Notes: generated from the letters alone by a model not told the origin. A stretch of 64,000 bases of DNA from JADJYF01 sp050186725 (GCA_050186725.1 JBFWYG010000002.1:1-64000), one strand, 5' to 3'; positions 25,016 through 33,537 are shown, counted from the stretch's first letter. Made by a program: numbers and translations.

Positions 25016-25768
25016 TCAGCCGGGCTTGCGCGTGAGCATCAAGGTCAGGGGCCAGTTCACCACCCGCGTCGCGGCTACACCCCACGCGCTTTCGAGCCGC
25101 GCCGCGAGAACCGGCATGGGATCGACGCCGTTCGCCTGGCGATAGCGCGTCACCGCCGACCAGGTCGCGACATAGGCCAGCACCTGCGCCAGCGACCACG
25201 CGGCCTGCATCTCGAGCGTGCAGCGCGCGCCGCCGCCCCATGGCAGGTCGATATCCGCGTAGGCGTTCTCCACGTGCCGGCGATCCGCTGGCCACCAGGC
25301 GCCGATCTCCTCCGTGTAGAAGCGTCCCAGTTCCGCGTCCACCACGGGCGTGATGGCGAACAGGTTGTAGGTCCACACCGCCAGCACGCCGCCCGGCTTC
25401 AGCACGCGCTGGACCTCGGCGAAGAACGGTGGAAGATCGAACCAGTGCAGCGCCTGTGCGACCGTCACCAGGTCGACGCTGGCCGCCGGCAACGGCGCCC
25501 GCTCCGCACGCGCAGCGACCAATCCATCGTGCCCGCGTCGCCGCGCCTCGCCGAGCTGGGCCAGGCTCGCATCGCTGGCCAGCACCTGGGCGTAGTGCGC
25601 GCACAGGCCGGCGAGCGCCTGGCCGCTGCCGGTGCCGACATCCCAGGCCAGCTGCTGCTCACGCGTCTCGGCCGCGAGCCGCGCGAAGAGCGCGTCGGGG
25701 TAGTGCGGGCGGAATGCGCCGTAGTCGGCCGCGCGCGCCGAGAAATGGTCGGCGAAGCCCGCGCTCAC
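25016..25768 (-). CDS. Class I SAM-dependent methyltransferase
   Basis: Predicted 250 residues. The N-terminal FSARAADYGAFRPHYP motif and the SAM loop WDVGTGSGQ, followed by AERAPLPAASVDLVTVAQALHWFD, match the trans-aconitate/ubiE-like group often annotated as methyltransferase type 11. The LKPGGVLAVWTYN post-motif is also present. It overlaps the upstream GGDEF gene by 4 bases on the same strand, so they are co-transcribed; a link to c-di-GMP signalling is not otherwise supported. Substrate unknown. Confidence 0.88.
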   Translation of the reverse strand: MSAGFADHFSARAADYGAFRPHYPDALFARLAAETREQQLAWDVGTGSGQALAGLCAHYAQVLASDASLAQLGEARRRGHDGLVAARAERAPLPAASVDLVTVAQALHWFDLPPFFAEVQRVLKPGGVLAVWTYNLFAITPVVDAELGRFYTEEIGAWWPADRRHVENAYADIDLPWGGGARCTLEMQAAWSLAQVLAYVATWSAVTRYRQANGVDPMPVLAARLESAWGVAATRVVNWPLTLMLTRKPG

Positions 25769-26862
25769 AAGGCGGCGGCGGCCGGCGTACGCGCGGTGGC
25801 GCCCTCTTCACTATCCACTTCGATGCGGTCGCGACCGCGCGTCTTGGCGGCGTAGAGCGCGCGGTCGGCGCGACGCAGCAGGCTCTCGGTGTCGTGCGTG
25901 TCCAGGCCGCGCACCCAGGTCAGGCCGATGGACACGGTGAGCTGGCCGCGCTCGCCGGCCACGTGCGGCAGGTTCAGATCGCGCACGCCCTCGACGATGG
26001 CCTCGGCGACGAACAGTGCGTCGTTGCCGCTCGGGCCAGAGGACACCACGCAGAACTCCTCGCCGCCGTAGCGGAACACGAGATCGGTCGCGCGCCGCGC
26101 CGCGCGGCGAATGACCTCGGCGACCTGGGACAGCGCGCGGTCGCCGGCGATGTGGCCGTAGTTGTCGTTGTAGCGTTTGAAGTGATCGATGTCGATCATG
26201 TACACCGCCAGGCCTTCCTGGCGCCGCCGCGCGCGGTTGAAGAGGTTACCGAACAGCTCTTCGAATAGCTGGCGGTTGTAGGTCTTGGTCAGGGTGTCGG
26301 TGTGCGACAGGCGGCTGATGGCACGCACGCTGGCCTCGTAGCCGCGCGCGAAGAGATACATGGCATAGGCGAAAATCGGGTGGGCGGTGAGCAGGATCAT
26401 CACCGACAACGGCTCGTATTGCGCGCGCTTGACGTAGAACACCGCGCACAACGCCAGCAGATCGGCCAGCGACCACCACACCCCGCGTCGGCTGCCGGCC
26501 AGCAGGAAGGCGATCATCGGGATCAGCATCTGCCAGGGCTTGTTGTCGAGCTGCTCGTTGCCGAACCAGATGCCTGCCAGCGTCACGCCCATGCACAGGC
26601 CGAGGAACAGGCTGGCGCTCGCGGGATGGGCGTAGCGCCGCAGGTTGTGCACGAAACACAGCGCGGCCACGCCGACGAAGAACACGCAGGAGACATAGAA
26701 CAAGGGGCGGATGCCGACCATCCAGTAGGCCGGTAGAACGGGCACGGCGAGCAGCGTCGCGGTGTACAGGAACCGGGTCAGGACCTCGCGCTGGAAATGC
26801 GCGATGCGGACCTCGCCTGGATCGGCTTCGGACGATGACACGGGAGTGGACATGTTCAGCAC
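25765..26862 (-). CDS. Membrane-bound GGDEF diguanylate cyclase
   Basis: Predicted 365 residues. The N-terminal half holds about six membrane segments (between residues 30 and 175). The C-terminal GGDEF domain carries an active-site GGEEF (FRYGGEEFCVV), the metal-binding IDIDHFKRYND strand and RADRALYAAKTRGRDRI. It should make c-di-GMP from two GTP. An RxxD inhibitory site is not obvious before the GGEEF loop (RATD is the nearest). The start is a GTG at 26862 with GAGG 6-7 bases upstream; ATG at 26853 is the alternative. The product could feed the PilZ protein at 5.7 kb and motility functions. Confidence 0.92.
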   Translation of the reverse strand: MLNMSTPVSSSEADPGEVRIAHFQREVLTRFLYTATLLAVPVLPAYWMVGIRPLFYVSCVFFVGVAALCFVHNLRRYAHPASASLFLGLCMGVTLAGIWFGNEQLDNKPWQMLIPMIAFLLAGSRRGVWWSLADLLALCAVFYVKRAQYEPLSVMILLTAHPIFAYAMYLFARGYEASVRAISRLSHTDTLTKTYNRQLFEELFGNLFNRARRRQEGLAVYMIDIDHFKRYNDNYGHIAGDRALSQVAEVIRRAARRATDLVFRYGGEEFCVVSSGPSGNDALFVAEAIVEGVRDLNLPHVAGERGQLTVSIGLTWVRGLDTHDTESLLRRADRALYAAKTRGRDRIEVDSEEGATARTPAAAAL

Positions 26863-27094
26863 GGTGCGCCTCGCTCAGCGACAACGGACGGTCGCGCCCC
26901 TCCCGCCGGCACCGTCTTGAGCGGCTACCTTACGCGGGCATGCGGTCAGCGCAAGCAAGCAGGTCGCATTCGAACCCCGGTCGGCGCAAAAATTCACAGC
27001 CATAGCGTTTTCCTCGCGCCGTCTAGCGATTCTCGTCCCGCGACAGGTCCGTGGCACAATCCTGCGCGCACCGCTATTCCATCCCCAGGCGACC

Positions 27095-27538
27095 ATGGAG
27101 TCCACCGCCGCACCTGCCATCACGGTCCTAATCGAGGTCCCACGCGGCAGCTTCGCCAAGCGTGACGCCGCGCGCCGCCTGGAATTCCTCTCGCCCCTGC
27201 CCTGCCCGTTCAACTACGGGTCGGTGCCGGCGCTGCGCGGCGCCGACCACGACGCGCTCGACGCCGTCGTGCTCGGGCCGCGGCTCGCCGCCGGTACCAC
27301 GCTCTGCGCGACGGCCCGCGCCGTGGTGCGCTTCGTGGATGCCGGCCACGACGATGACAAGCTCATCTGCGCGGCCGGGCCGCTGACGCGCGGCGAGCAG
27401 CGCCTGGTGCTGGCATCCTTCCACTTCTACGCGCTGGTCAAACGGCTGCGCAACGCCGTCCTGCGGCGCCCCGGCAGAACCCGTTGCGCGGGCTTCGGCG
27501 ACCTCGCGGACGTCCTGGCGCGCGCCGCGCGGCGCTGA
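27095..27538 (+). CDS. Inorganic pyrophosphatase-like protein
   Basis: Predicted 147 residues, shorter than the roughly 175 of bacterial family I pyrophosphatases. Conserved elements are IEVP with its Glu, a Lys in the next loop (SFAKRD), PFNYGSVP with the NYG Tyr, the metal-binding triad spacing in DHDALDAVVLGP, DAGHDDDKLI and a FHFYALVK helix. The Arg usually found before the F-S-T strand appears to be missing. It may hydrolyse PPi or a related diphosphate, or may have lost activity. It is convergent with paiB-like, only 4 bases apart. Confidence 0.75.
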   Translation: MESTAAPAITVLIEVPRGSFAKRDAARRLEFLSPLPCPFNYGSVPALRGADHDALDAVVLGPRLAAGTTLCATARAVVRFVDAGHDDDKLICAAGPLTRGEQRLVLASFHFYALVKRLRNAVLRRPGRTRCAGFGDLADVLARAARR

Positions 27539-27542
27539 GCGC

Positions 27543-28166
27543 TCAAGTCCCGTCCGGCGCTGGGCCCATCGCCATCAAGTCGCCTAGCGCGCTGCCGGCC
27601 AGGCCGCGCATCACCCCGTCGCGGTCGCGACCGTCGCGGTTCTGGCTCAGCTTGAACTTGCCTTCCAGCCGTTCGATGCGGAACTCGAGCCCGACGATGG
27701 CGCGCAGCATGCCGTCCAGGTAATCGAGAGGTGCGTCGTCCACCCGCCAGGGACGCGGGCGCCCTGCTTCGTGGCCATCGGTCAGCGTGTGCACCAGGGT
27801 CAGCAGCCAGTCGCGATCCGTCACCGCCCGCAGGCGACCATGGGCCTGCACCACCGCGTAGTTCCAGGTCGGCACCACCCGCCCATGCTCGGCCTTCGAA
27901 GGGTACAAGGATGGCGAGACATAGGCCTGCGGTCCCTGGAACAGGCTCAACGCGGTGTGACCTTCACCGACCAGCTGCCACAGCGGATTGCCGCGCGCCA
28001 CGTGGCCACGCAGCAGCCCCTGTTCTTCATCCACGGACCAGGGCAAAAGGTTCGCGACCAGGCCCTGCGACGGGTGGGCGATGACCACCGTCGCCAGCGG
28101 ATGGGCGCGCATCAGGCCATACAGGGCCGCGGGCCGGCGTTCGGCGAAGGCTTCGGGCGTGTACAC
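27543..28166 (-). CDS. FMN-binding split-barrel protein, PaiB family
   Basis: Predicted 207 residues. The GTG at 28166 gives the family-typical opening MYTPEAF. Other PaiB features are VANLLPWSVDEE, LRGHVARGNP, AYVSPSLYPSK, VVPTWNYAVVQAHG and the C-terminal GKFKLSQNRDGRDRDGV. PaiB proteins were described as negative transcriptional regulators of protease and sporulation genes in Bacillus, but the fold is an FMN/heme-type split barrel and the role in proteobacteria is unclear. The gene follows the GFA gene with a 12-base gap and is probably co-transcribed with it. Confidence 0.93.
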   Translation of the reverse strand: MYTPEAFAERRPAALYGLMRAHPLATVVIAHPSQGLVANLLPWSVDEEQGLLRGHVARGNPLWQLVGEGHTALSLFQGPQAYVSPSLYPSKAEHGRVVPTWNYAVVQAHGRLRAVTDRDWLLTLVHTLTDGHEAGRPRPWRVDDAPLDYLDGMLRAIVGLEFRIERLEGKFKLSQNRDGRDRDGVMRGLAGSALGDLMAMGPAPDGT

Positions 28167-28178
28167 GGTCGCGCTCAG

Positions 28179-28679
28179 TCAGTCGTCCGGCGTCTCGAGT
28201 CCCAGGCGCTGATGCCACTCGGCGATCGCCTCCCGCGGGTACTCGTCGAAGCGCTGGTCCTTCTTGCCGGTCAGGAGCGGCACCCAGGCGGCCTTGGAGC
28301 CGAGCATGAGATGGGTGCGCTCGGGCGCCACCGGCAGCTCGGTGTCGATCGCCGAGGCGAAGGGATGGATGAGTTCCGGCCAGCGCGGATCCCACACCCA
28401 CAGCGCGCTGCCGCACTCGCCGCAGAAATGGCGCTCGGCCGGACTGCGCTTCGCACGTCCCCCCGGCGCGTCGGACGGCATCAGCGCGCGGTAGACCTTG
28501 ACGTGACCGCGCCCGCGAACCTTGAGCGAGTCGCTGTCGCCACCGAGGTTGATGGCGTAGCCACCGCCGCCGGCGGTCTTGCGGCAGATCGAGCAGTAGC
28601 ACAGGTTGAACGGATAGGGATGCCTGGAAGACAGCGAGAACTTGACCTTGCCGCAGTGGCAGGAACCGGACAGGTGCAT
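28179..28679 (-). CDS. GFA family Zn-binding protein
   Basis: Predicted 166 residues. The glutathione-dependent formaldehyde-activating (GFA) fold is shown by CHCGKVKF, the CYCSICRK pair and HFCGECGSALWVW, which together provide the Cys ligands of two Zn sites. Family members were proposed to catalyse hydroxymethyl-glutathione formation, but most are uncharacterised. The C-terminal extension (KAAWVPLLTGKKDQRFDEYPREAIAEWHQRLG) is common in this subgroup. The ATG has a GGAG ribosome-binding site. It sits between a threonine dehydratase-like gene (29-base gap) and paiB-like. Confidence 0.92.
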   Translation of the reverse strand: MHLSGSCHCGKVKFSLSSRHPYPFNLCYCSICRKTAGGGGYAINLGGDSDSLKVRGRGHVKVYRALMPSDAPGGRAKRSPAERHFCGECGSALWVWDPRWPELIHPFASAIDTELPVAPERTHLMLGSKAAWVPLLTGKKDQRFDEYPREAIAEWHQRLGLETPDD

Positions 28680-28708
28680 GGGCGAGACTCCGCGAAAGAA
28701 AGGGCCTG

Positions 28709-29695
28709 CTAGGGGGCACGCGCCAGCACGCGTGCGAGCGTCGCGCGGTCGACGTTGGCGCCGGATACCACCAGCCCCACCCGACGCCCGGCCTGTTGCT
28801 CGCGCTCGGCCAGCAACGCGGCGAGCGGCGCGGCGGCCGCGCCCTCCACCAGGTTGTGGGTGTCGCTGAGCAGCGCGCCCACGGCGTCCAGGATCGCCGC
28901 GTCGTCCACCGTCACCACGCGCGCGACACCGTCCAGCAGGTAGGCCAGCGCCTCCGGCGAAGGCACGCGCACCGCGAGTCCGTCGGCCAGGGTGTCGGCA
29001 CGCTCGGTCGCGACCGGCGCACGTGCGGCGAAGGAGCGTGCATAGGCGTCAGCGCCGGCCGCCACCACGCCCACCACCTCGGTGCTGAGCCCGAGGGCGT
29101 CGCGCGCGGCCAGCGTGCCGGCGATGCCGGAGCCCAGGCCGATGGGCACGTACACGACGTCGAGCGTCGGTACCGCGCGCAGGAACTCGTAGGCATAGGT
29201 CCCGACGCCCTGTACCAGGGTCGAATGGAACGACGGCATGGGGAACAGCCCCTGCTCGGCGGCGAGCTCGCGGGCATGGTCGAGCGCGGCGTTGAAGTCC
29301 TCGCCGTGTTCGATGAGTTCCGCGCCCAGCGCGCGCATCGCGCGGTTCTTCTCAGGGTTGTTGCCGTGCGGTACCACCACCACCGCGCGCAGGCCGTGGC
29401 GCCGGGCGGCGAAGGCCACGCTCTGGCCATGGTTGCCGCGGGTCGCCGCCACCACGCCGGGCAGGTCGGGGTGGGCGGCGGCGAGTTCGGCCATGAACCA
29501 CACGCCGCCGCGCACCTTGAACGCGCCGGTCGGCAGGTGGTTCTCGTGCTTGACCCACACTTCGCAGCCGCAGCGCTCGGCGAGCAGCGGCCAGGCGATC
29601 TGAGGACTCGGCGCGAGGACGGTGTAGATCTCGCTCGCGGCGCGCGCGAAGTCCGCCGCCGAGAGCGGCGTGCGCCGCAGGTCGCGGGATTCCAT
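28709..29695 (-). CDS. Threonine/serine dehydratase-like PLP enzyme (fold type II)
   Basis: Predicted 328 residues. The PLP Lys is K60 in TGAFKVRGG; the phosphate-binding glycine loop is GLGSGIAGT and substrate-binding segments ATRGNHGQS are canonical. It has the compact length of catabolic dehydratases and lacks an ACT regulatory domain, unlike biosynthetic IlvA. It should deaminate Thr or Ser to 2-oxobutyrate or pyruvate; related family members are hydroxyaspartate or racemase types. It lies 11 bases after an NTF2-like gene, on a minus-strand run divergent from acoABC. Confidence 0.9.
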   Translation of the reverse strand: MESRDLRRTPLSAADFARAASEIYTVLAPSPQIAWPLLAERCGCEVWVKHENHLPTGAFKVRGGVWFMAELAAAHPDLPGVVAATRGNHGQSVAFAARRHGLRAVVVVPHGNNPEKNRAMRALGAELIEHGEDFNAALDHARELAAEQGLFPMPSFHSTLVQGVGTYAYEFLRAVPTLDVVYVPIGLGSGIAGTLAARDALGLSTEVVGVVAAGADAYARSFAARAPVATERADTLADGLAVRVPSPEALAYLLDGVARVVTVDDAAILDAVGALLSDTHNLVEGAAAAPLAALLAEREQQAGRRVGLVVSGANVDRATLARVLARAP

Positions 29696-29706
29696 GACGC
29701 CGCGGC

Positions 29707-30174
29707 TCAGCGCGGCAGGTGGTGGGCAGCCTCGCCGCGCGCGGCGAGCGCCTCGCCCTGGCGGCCGATGATCTTGACGAGACGCTCAGGGGCGAAACCG
29801 AGCATCGCGAGCCCGGGCGCCGCGTTGGCGACTTCGTGGTAGGTCACCAGGCGCCCGTCCCGCAGCGTGCAGATGGACACACCCTCGAACAGCGCCCGGC
29901 GGCCTTCGCTGCCGGGCATGCGGCCGGCGTAGCTGAACACGTAGCGGGCATAGCCCACGCGCCCGTCGCTGACCGGCTCGTGCAGGTCCCAGATGAAGTC
30001 GCTGGCGTCGCGGTGGAAATGCCCGCTCACCATCGCCGGGATGCGCGCCTTGGGAAAGGCGCCGTAGAACACGTCGTGGTAGACGCCGTCGTCGGTGAAG
30101 CAGTCGGCGGCCGCGGCGCCGTCGTTGCGCACGATGGCCTGGGTCATGCGCGTGATGAGTTCGGCAAAGGACAT
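29707..30174 (-). CDS. NTF2-like / SnoaL-type protein
   Basis: Predicted 155 residues with a cone-shaped NTF2-like fold: an N-terminal helix pair (FAELITRMTQAIVRNDGAAAADCFTDDGVYHD), a strand-rich middle with aromatic pocket residues (DFIWDLHEPVSDGRVGYARYVFSYAG) and a conserved F-x-G-V-S strand. Such proteins include isomerases, dehydratases and small ligand-binding proteins. The acid-base residues of ketosteroid isomerase are not clearly placed. It is the promoter-proximal gene of the dehydratase-GFA-PaiB set, so it may handle an intermediate of the same pathway. Confidence 0.75.
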   Translation of the reverse strand: MSFAELITRMTQAIVRNDGAAAADCFTDDGVYHDVFYGAFPKARIPAMVSGHFHRDASDFIWDLHEPVSDGRVGYARYVFSYAGRMPGSEGRRALFEGVSICTLRDGRLVTYHEVANAAPGLAMLGFAPERLVKIIGRQGEALAARGEAAHHLPR

Positions 30175-30252
30175 GGCTCGCTCCGGATGACGCCAGTGGG
30201 CGGGCGGCCCGCGCCCGTCGCGCGCGGCGACAACTATCTCGCGCCCGTGGCC

Positions 30253-30262
30253 TTGTTATAGT
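30253..30262 (+). promoter_or_regulatory. Extended -10 promoter upstream of acoA
   Basis: TGT followed by TATAGT (30257-30262) forms an extended -10 element, 85 bases before the acoA ATG, in the divergent gap with the NTF2-like gene. No good -35 hexamer is needed for this type. No activator site typical of AcoR-dependent sigma-54 promoters (GG-N10-GC) was seen by eye. Confidence 0.45.
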
Positions 30263-30347
30263 CTTAGCCCGTGCGCTCGTCCATAGCGACGGCGCGGCTC
30301 GTGCCGCCGCGCTCGAAGCGCACGTGAACTCAAGGGGGAGAGCATTC

Positions 30348-31322
30348 ATGGCGCAAGCGCTGTCCGTCGAGGACCTGCTCGACGCGTACCGTACGATGAA
30401 GACCATTCGCGAATTCGAGGACCGCGTCCACGTCGAATTCGCCAAGGGCGGCATTCCGGGTTTCGTCCATCTCTATGCCGGCGAGGAAGCCTCGGCGACC
30501 GGCGTCGGCGTGCAACTGCGCGACGACGACCGTCTCGCCAGCAACCATCGCGGCCACGGCCACTGCATCGCCAAGGGCGTGGAAGTGAAGGGCATGATGG
30601 CCGAGATCTACGGCAAGAAGACCGGCACCTGCCACGGCAAGGGCGGTTCGATGCACATCGCCGATCTCGACACCGGCATGATGGGCGCAAATGGCATCGT
30701 CGGCGGTGGGCCGCCGCTGGTATGCGGCGCGGCGCTGGCCGCCAAGCGCCGCGGCAAGGGTGGCCTCGCGGTCGCCTTCTGCGGTGACGGCGCGTCGAAC
30801 CAGGGCACGGTGTTCGAAGCGATGAACCTCGCCACGGTGTGGAAACTGCCGGTGGTGTTCGTATTCGAGAACAACGGCTACGCCGAGGCCACCGACAGCC
30901 GCTTCTCGGTGTCCTGCAAGGACATCGCGCAGCGCGCGGTCGGCTTCGGCATGCCAGGCCGCATCGTCGACGGCCATGACTTCTTCGCCGTGCACGAGGC
31001 TTTCGCCGAGGCCGCCGCACGCGCCCGCGCCGGCGAGGGCCCGTCGCTCATCGAGCACAAGCTCGATCGCTTCTTCGGCCACTTCGAGGGCGACAACCAG
31101 AAATACCGCCCGCCCGGCGAGGTCCAGCGCCTGCGCGAAGAGGCGTGCTGCATCAAGCGCTTCTCATCGAAGGTCACGAGCGAACACGGCATCACGCCGC
31201 AGCAGCTCGCGGCCATCGACGACGAGGTGGCGAAGCTCATCGACGAAGCGGTGGCTTTCGCCGAGTCCTCGCCCGATCCGGAACCCGCGGATCTCCTGAC
31301 CGACGTCTACATCAAGTACTGA
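30348..31322 (+). CDS. acoA: Acetoin/2-oxoacid dehydrogenase E1 alpha subunit
   Basis: Predicted 324 residues, thiamine diphosphate-dependent E1 alpha. Key segments are SNHRGHGHCIAKG, HGKGGSMHIAD, the ThDP/Mg motif GDGASNQGTVFEAMN and VFVFENNGYAEATD. It follows GGGGGAGAG. With E1 beta it would decarboxylate acetoin (or a 2-oxoacid) and transfer the acyl group to lipoyl-E2. Gene order alpha-beta-E2 with a hydrolase-type E2 is that of acetoin dehydrogenase, which favours this over pyruvate dehydrogenase. No E3, acoX or acoR gene is in view. It is followed by acoB after an 11-base gap. Confidence 0.88.
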   Translation: MAQALSVEDLLDAYRTMKTIREFEDRVHVEFAKGGIPGFVHLYAGEEASATGVGVQLRDDDRLASNHRGHGHCIAKGVEVKGMMAEIYGKKTGTCHGKGGSMHIADLDTGMMGANGIVGGGPPLVCGAALAAKRRGKGGLAVAFCGDGASNQGTVFEAMNLATVWKLPVVFVFENNGYAEATDSRFSVSCKDIAQRAVGFGMPGRIVDGHDFFAVHEAFAEAAARARAGEGPSLIEHKLDRFFGHFEGDNQKYRPPGEVQRLREEACCIKRFSSKVTSEHGITPQQLAAIDDEVAKLIDEAVAFAESSPDPEPADLLTDVYIKY

Positions 31323-31333
31323 GGAGCGGCATC

Positions 31334-32347
31334 GTGGCGAGAAAAATCACTTACCAGCAGGCCATCAACGAGGCGCTGGACCAGGAAATGGCGCGCGACG
31401 AGAACGTCATCCTGATGGGCGAGGACGTGGTCGGCGGCAGCGGCTCGGATGGCGAGATGGACGCCTGGGGCGGCGTGCTCGGCGTGACCAAGGGCCTCTA
31501 CAAGAAATACGGCGACCGCATCCTGGACACCCCGATCAGCGAATCGGGCTTCGTCGGCGCGGCAGTCGGCGCGGCGGCCTCGGGCCTGCGCCCGGTGTGC
31601 GAACTCATGTTCATCGACTTCATGGGCGTGTGCTTCGACCAGATCTTCAACCAGGCGGCCAAGTTCCGCTACATGTTCGGCGGCAAGGCCGAGACGCCGG
31701 TCGTGATCCGCACCATGTACGGCGCGGGCTTTCGCGCCGCCGCCCAGCACTCGCAGTGCCTGTACCCGCTGTTCACCCACATCCCGGGCCTGAAGGTCGT
31801 GCTGCCTTCTTCGCCCTACGACGTGAAGGGTCTGCTGATCCAGGCGATTCGCGACAACGACCCGGTGATCTTCTGCGAGCACAAGGTGCTCTACACGCTG
31901 GAAGGCGAGGTGCCCGAGGAGTCCTATACCATCCCCTTCGGCGAGGCCAACGTGGTGCGCGAAGGCGACGACGTGACCATCGTCGCCTTCGGCCGCATGG
32001 TCCACCAGGCGAACAAGGCCGCGGCCGCGCTCGCCAAGGAAGGCGTGTCCTGCGAGGTCATCGATCCGCGCACCACCTCGCCGCTGGACGAGGACACCAT
32101 CCTCGAGTCAGTCGAGAACACCGGCCGCCTGGTGGTGGTCGACGAGGCCCATCCGCGCTGCGGCATGGCAGCCGACATCTCCGCCCTGGTGGCGAAGAAG
32201 GCCTTCTCCTCGCTGAAGGCGCCGGTCGAGATGGTCACCGCGCCGCACACGCCGGTGCCCTTCAACGGCAAGCTCGAGGACCTCTACGTGCCGAGCGCCG
32301 AGCGCATCGCGGCCGCCGTGCGCGTCACCGCGGGGTACGCCGCATGA
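31334..32347 (+). CDS. acoB: Acetoin/2-oxoacid dehydrogenase E1 beta subunit
   Basis: Predicted 337 residues. The GTG at 31334 (MARKITYQQAINEAL) lies behind GAGGAGCGG, so the long upstream frame is not used. Conserved E1 beta features are MGEDVVGG, DTPISESGFVGAAVGAA, the AQHSQ-type segment (AAAQHSQCLYPLFTHIPGL) and IVAFGRMV with the C-terminal transketolase fold. It binds the ThDP pyrimidine ring and forms the alpha2-beta2 E1 with AcoA. It overlaps acoC in an ATGA junction, indicating coupled translation at fixed stoichiometry. Confidence 0.9.
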   Translation: MARKITYQQAINEALDQEMARDENVILMGEDVVGGSGSDGEMDAWGGVLGVTKGLYKKYGDRILDTPISESGFVGAAVGAAASGLRPVCELMFIDFMGVCFDQIFNQAAKFRYMFGGKAETPVVIRTMYGAGFRAAAQHSQCLYPLFTHIPGLKVVLPSSPYDVKGLLIQAIRDNDPVIFCEHKVLYTLEGEVPEESYTIPFGEANVVREGDDVTIVAFGRMVHQANKAAAALAKEGVSCEVIDPRTTSPLDEDTILESVENTGRLVVVDEAHPRCGMAADISALVAKKAFSSLKAPVEMVTAPHTPVPFNGKLEDLYVPSAERIAAAVRVTAGYAA

Positions 32348-33453
32348 GCGCAGCCAAGATAGTGCCCATCACCATGCCCAAGTGGGGCCTCTCCATGCAG
32401 GAGGGCAAGGTGGTGGAGTGGCTGGTCCCAGTGGGCACCGAACTCAAGCTCGGCGACCATGTGCTCGACATCGAGACCGAGAAAATCGCCAACACCTTCG
32501 ATGCGCTGGACGCGGGACTCCTGCGGCGCATCGTCGCCCAGCCCGACGAGGTGCTGCCCATCGGCGCGCTGCTCGGCGTGCTGGCGCCGGCGGAGGTGTC
32601 CGACGCTGACGTCGACGCCTACATCACCGAGTTCCAGAAGAACTACGTGCCGCCGGCCACGGACGAGGAAGGCGCCGGCGACGGCGGCTGGAAATTCATC
32701 GAGGCCGGCGGCTACCGCCTGCGCTACTCGAAGATGGGCGACGGCGCGCGCAACATCGTGCTGATCCACGGCTTCGGCGGCGACGCCGATCGCTGGGCGT
32801 TCACCCAGGAACCGCTCGCGGCGAACGCCAGCGTCTACGCGCTGGATCTCCCCGGGCACGGCCAGTCGAGCAAGCAGTTGAGCGACGGCTCGGTGAAGCA
32901 CCTCGCCGCCACGGTCATTGCCTTCATGGACGCTGTCGGCATCGACCGGGCGGAGCTCATCGGCCACTCGCTCGGCGGCGCGGTCGCGCTGCAGGCGGCG
33001 GTCGATAACCCCGGGCGGGTGAGCGGGCTCGCGCTGATCGCTTCCGCCGGCCTCGGCGCGGAGATCAACGCGAGCTACATCAACGGCTTCATCGCCGCCG
33101 ACTCACGCAAGGAGATGAAGCCGCTGCTGGAACAGCTGGTGGCCGACCCCGAGCTCGTGACCCGCACCCTCATCAACGACATGCTGCAGTTCAAGCGCAT
33201 CGACGGCGTGGGCGCGGCGCTCGCCGCCATCGCCAAGGGCTTCCAGGATGGCAGCCAGCAGACGGTGAACCTGCGCGCGCACCTGGACGGCCTGGACGTG
33301 CCGGTCAAGGTCATCTGGGGGTCGAAGGACGCGATCATCCCGGCGAGCCACGCGGCCGGCCTGCCCGCCAAGGTCAAGGTGACGGTGCTGGACGGTTTCG
33401 GCCACCTGGTGCAGTTGGAAGCCGCGGCCGAGGTCAACAAGCTGCTGCTGTAG
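32344..33453 (+). CDS. acoC: Lipoyl-domain/alpha-beta hydrolase E2 of the acetoin dehydrogenase type
   Basis: Predicted 369 residues. Residues 1-80 are a lipoyl domain with the modified Lys K47 (DIETEKIAN). Instead of the usual E2 catalytic trimer domain, residues 115-369 form an alpha/beta hydrolase with triad S209 (GHSLGG), D329 (GSKDAIIP) and H354 (GFGHLVQ). This architecture is the one described for AcoC of acetoin dehydrogenase systems, in which acetyl transfer to CoA is performed by the hydrolase-type domain. A peripheral E3-binding segment is not obvious. The gene ends the aco operon, ahead of palindromic repeats. Confidence 0.9.
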   Translation: MSAAKIVPITMPKWGLSMQEGKVVEWLVPVGTELKLGDHVLDIETEKIANTFDALDAGLLRRIVAQPDEVLPIGALLGVLAPAEVSDADVDAYITEFQKNYVPPATDEEGAGDGGWKFIEAGGYRLRYSKMGDGARNIVLIHGFGGDADRWAFTQEPLAANASVYALDLPGHGQSSKQLSDGSVKHLAATVIAFMDAVGIDRAELIGHSLGGAVALQAAVDNPGRVSGLALIASAGLGAEINASYINGFIAADSRKEMKPLLEQLVADPELVTRTLINDMLQFKRIDGVGAALAAIAKGFQDGSQQTVNLRAHLDGLDVPVKVIWGSKDAIIPASHAAGLPAKVKVTVLDGFGHLVQLEAAAEVNKLLL

Positions 33454-33471
33454 GTCGGACTTCAGTTCGAC
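33454..33471. repeat. Imperfect 18-bp palindromic element (REP-like)
   Basis: GTCGGACTTCAGTTCGAC has 8-bp arms with one mismatch around TC, immediately after the acoC stop. A perfect version, GTCGGGCTTCAGCCCGAC, lies at 62727-62744. The match in core and length suggests one repeat family. Confidence 0.55.
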
Positions 33472-33486
33472 ATTCGGCGTCTTTGC

Positions 33487-33514
33487 GGGACAGACCCCGG
33501 ACGGGGTCTGTCCC
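33487..33514. terminator. Strong hairpin between acoC and the convergent SurE gene
   Basis: Perfect 12-bp arms (GGGACAGACCCC / GGGGTCTGTCCC) enclose a GGAC loop. It lies between convergent genes and should terminate transcription from both. There is no T run. Hairpins of this exact theme recur in many GC-rich proteobacterial genomes, so it may double as a mobile repeat. Confidence 0.6.
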
Positions 33515-33537
33515 ATCCCTCCCCCATTCCCGCTCGC

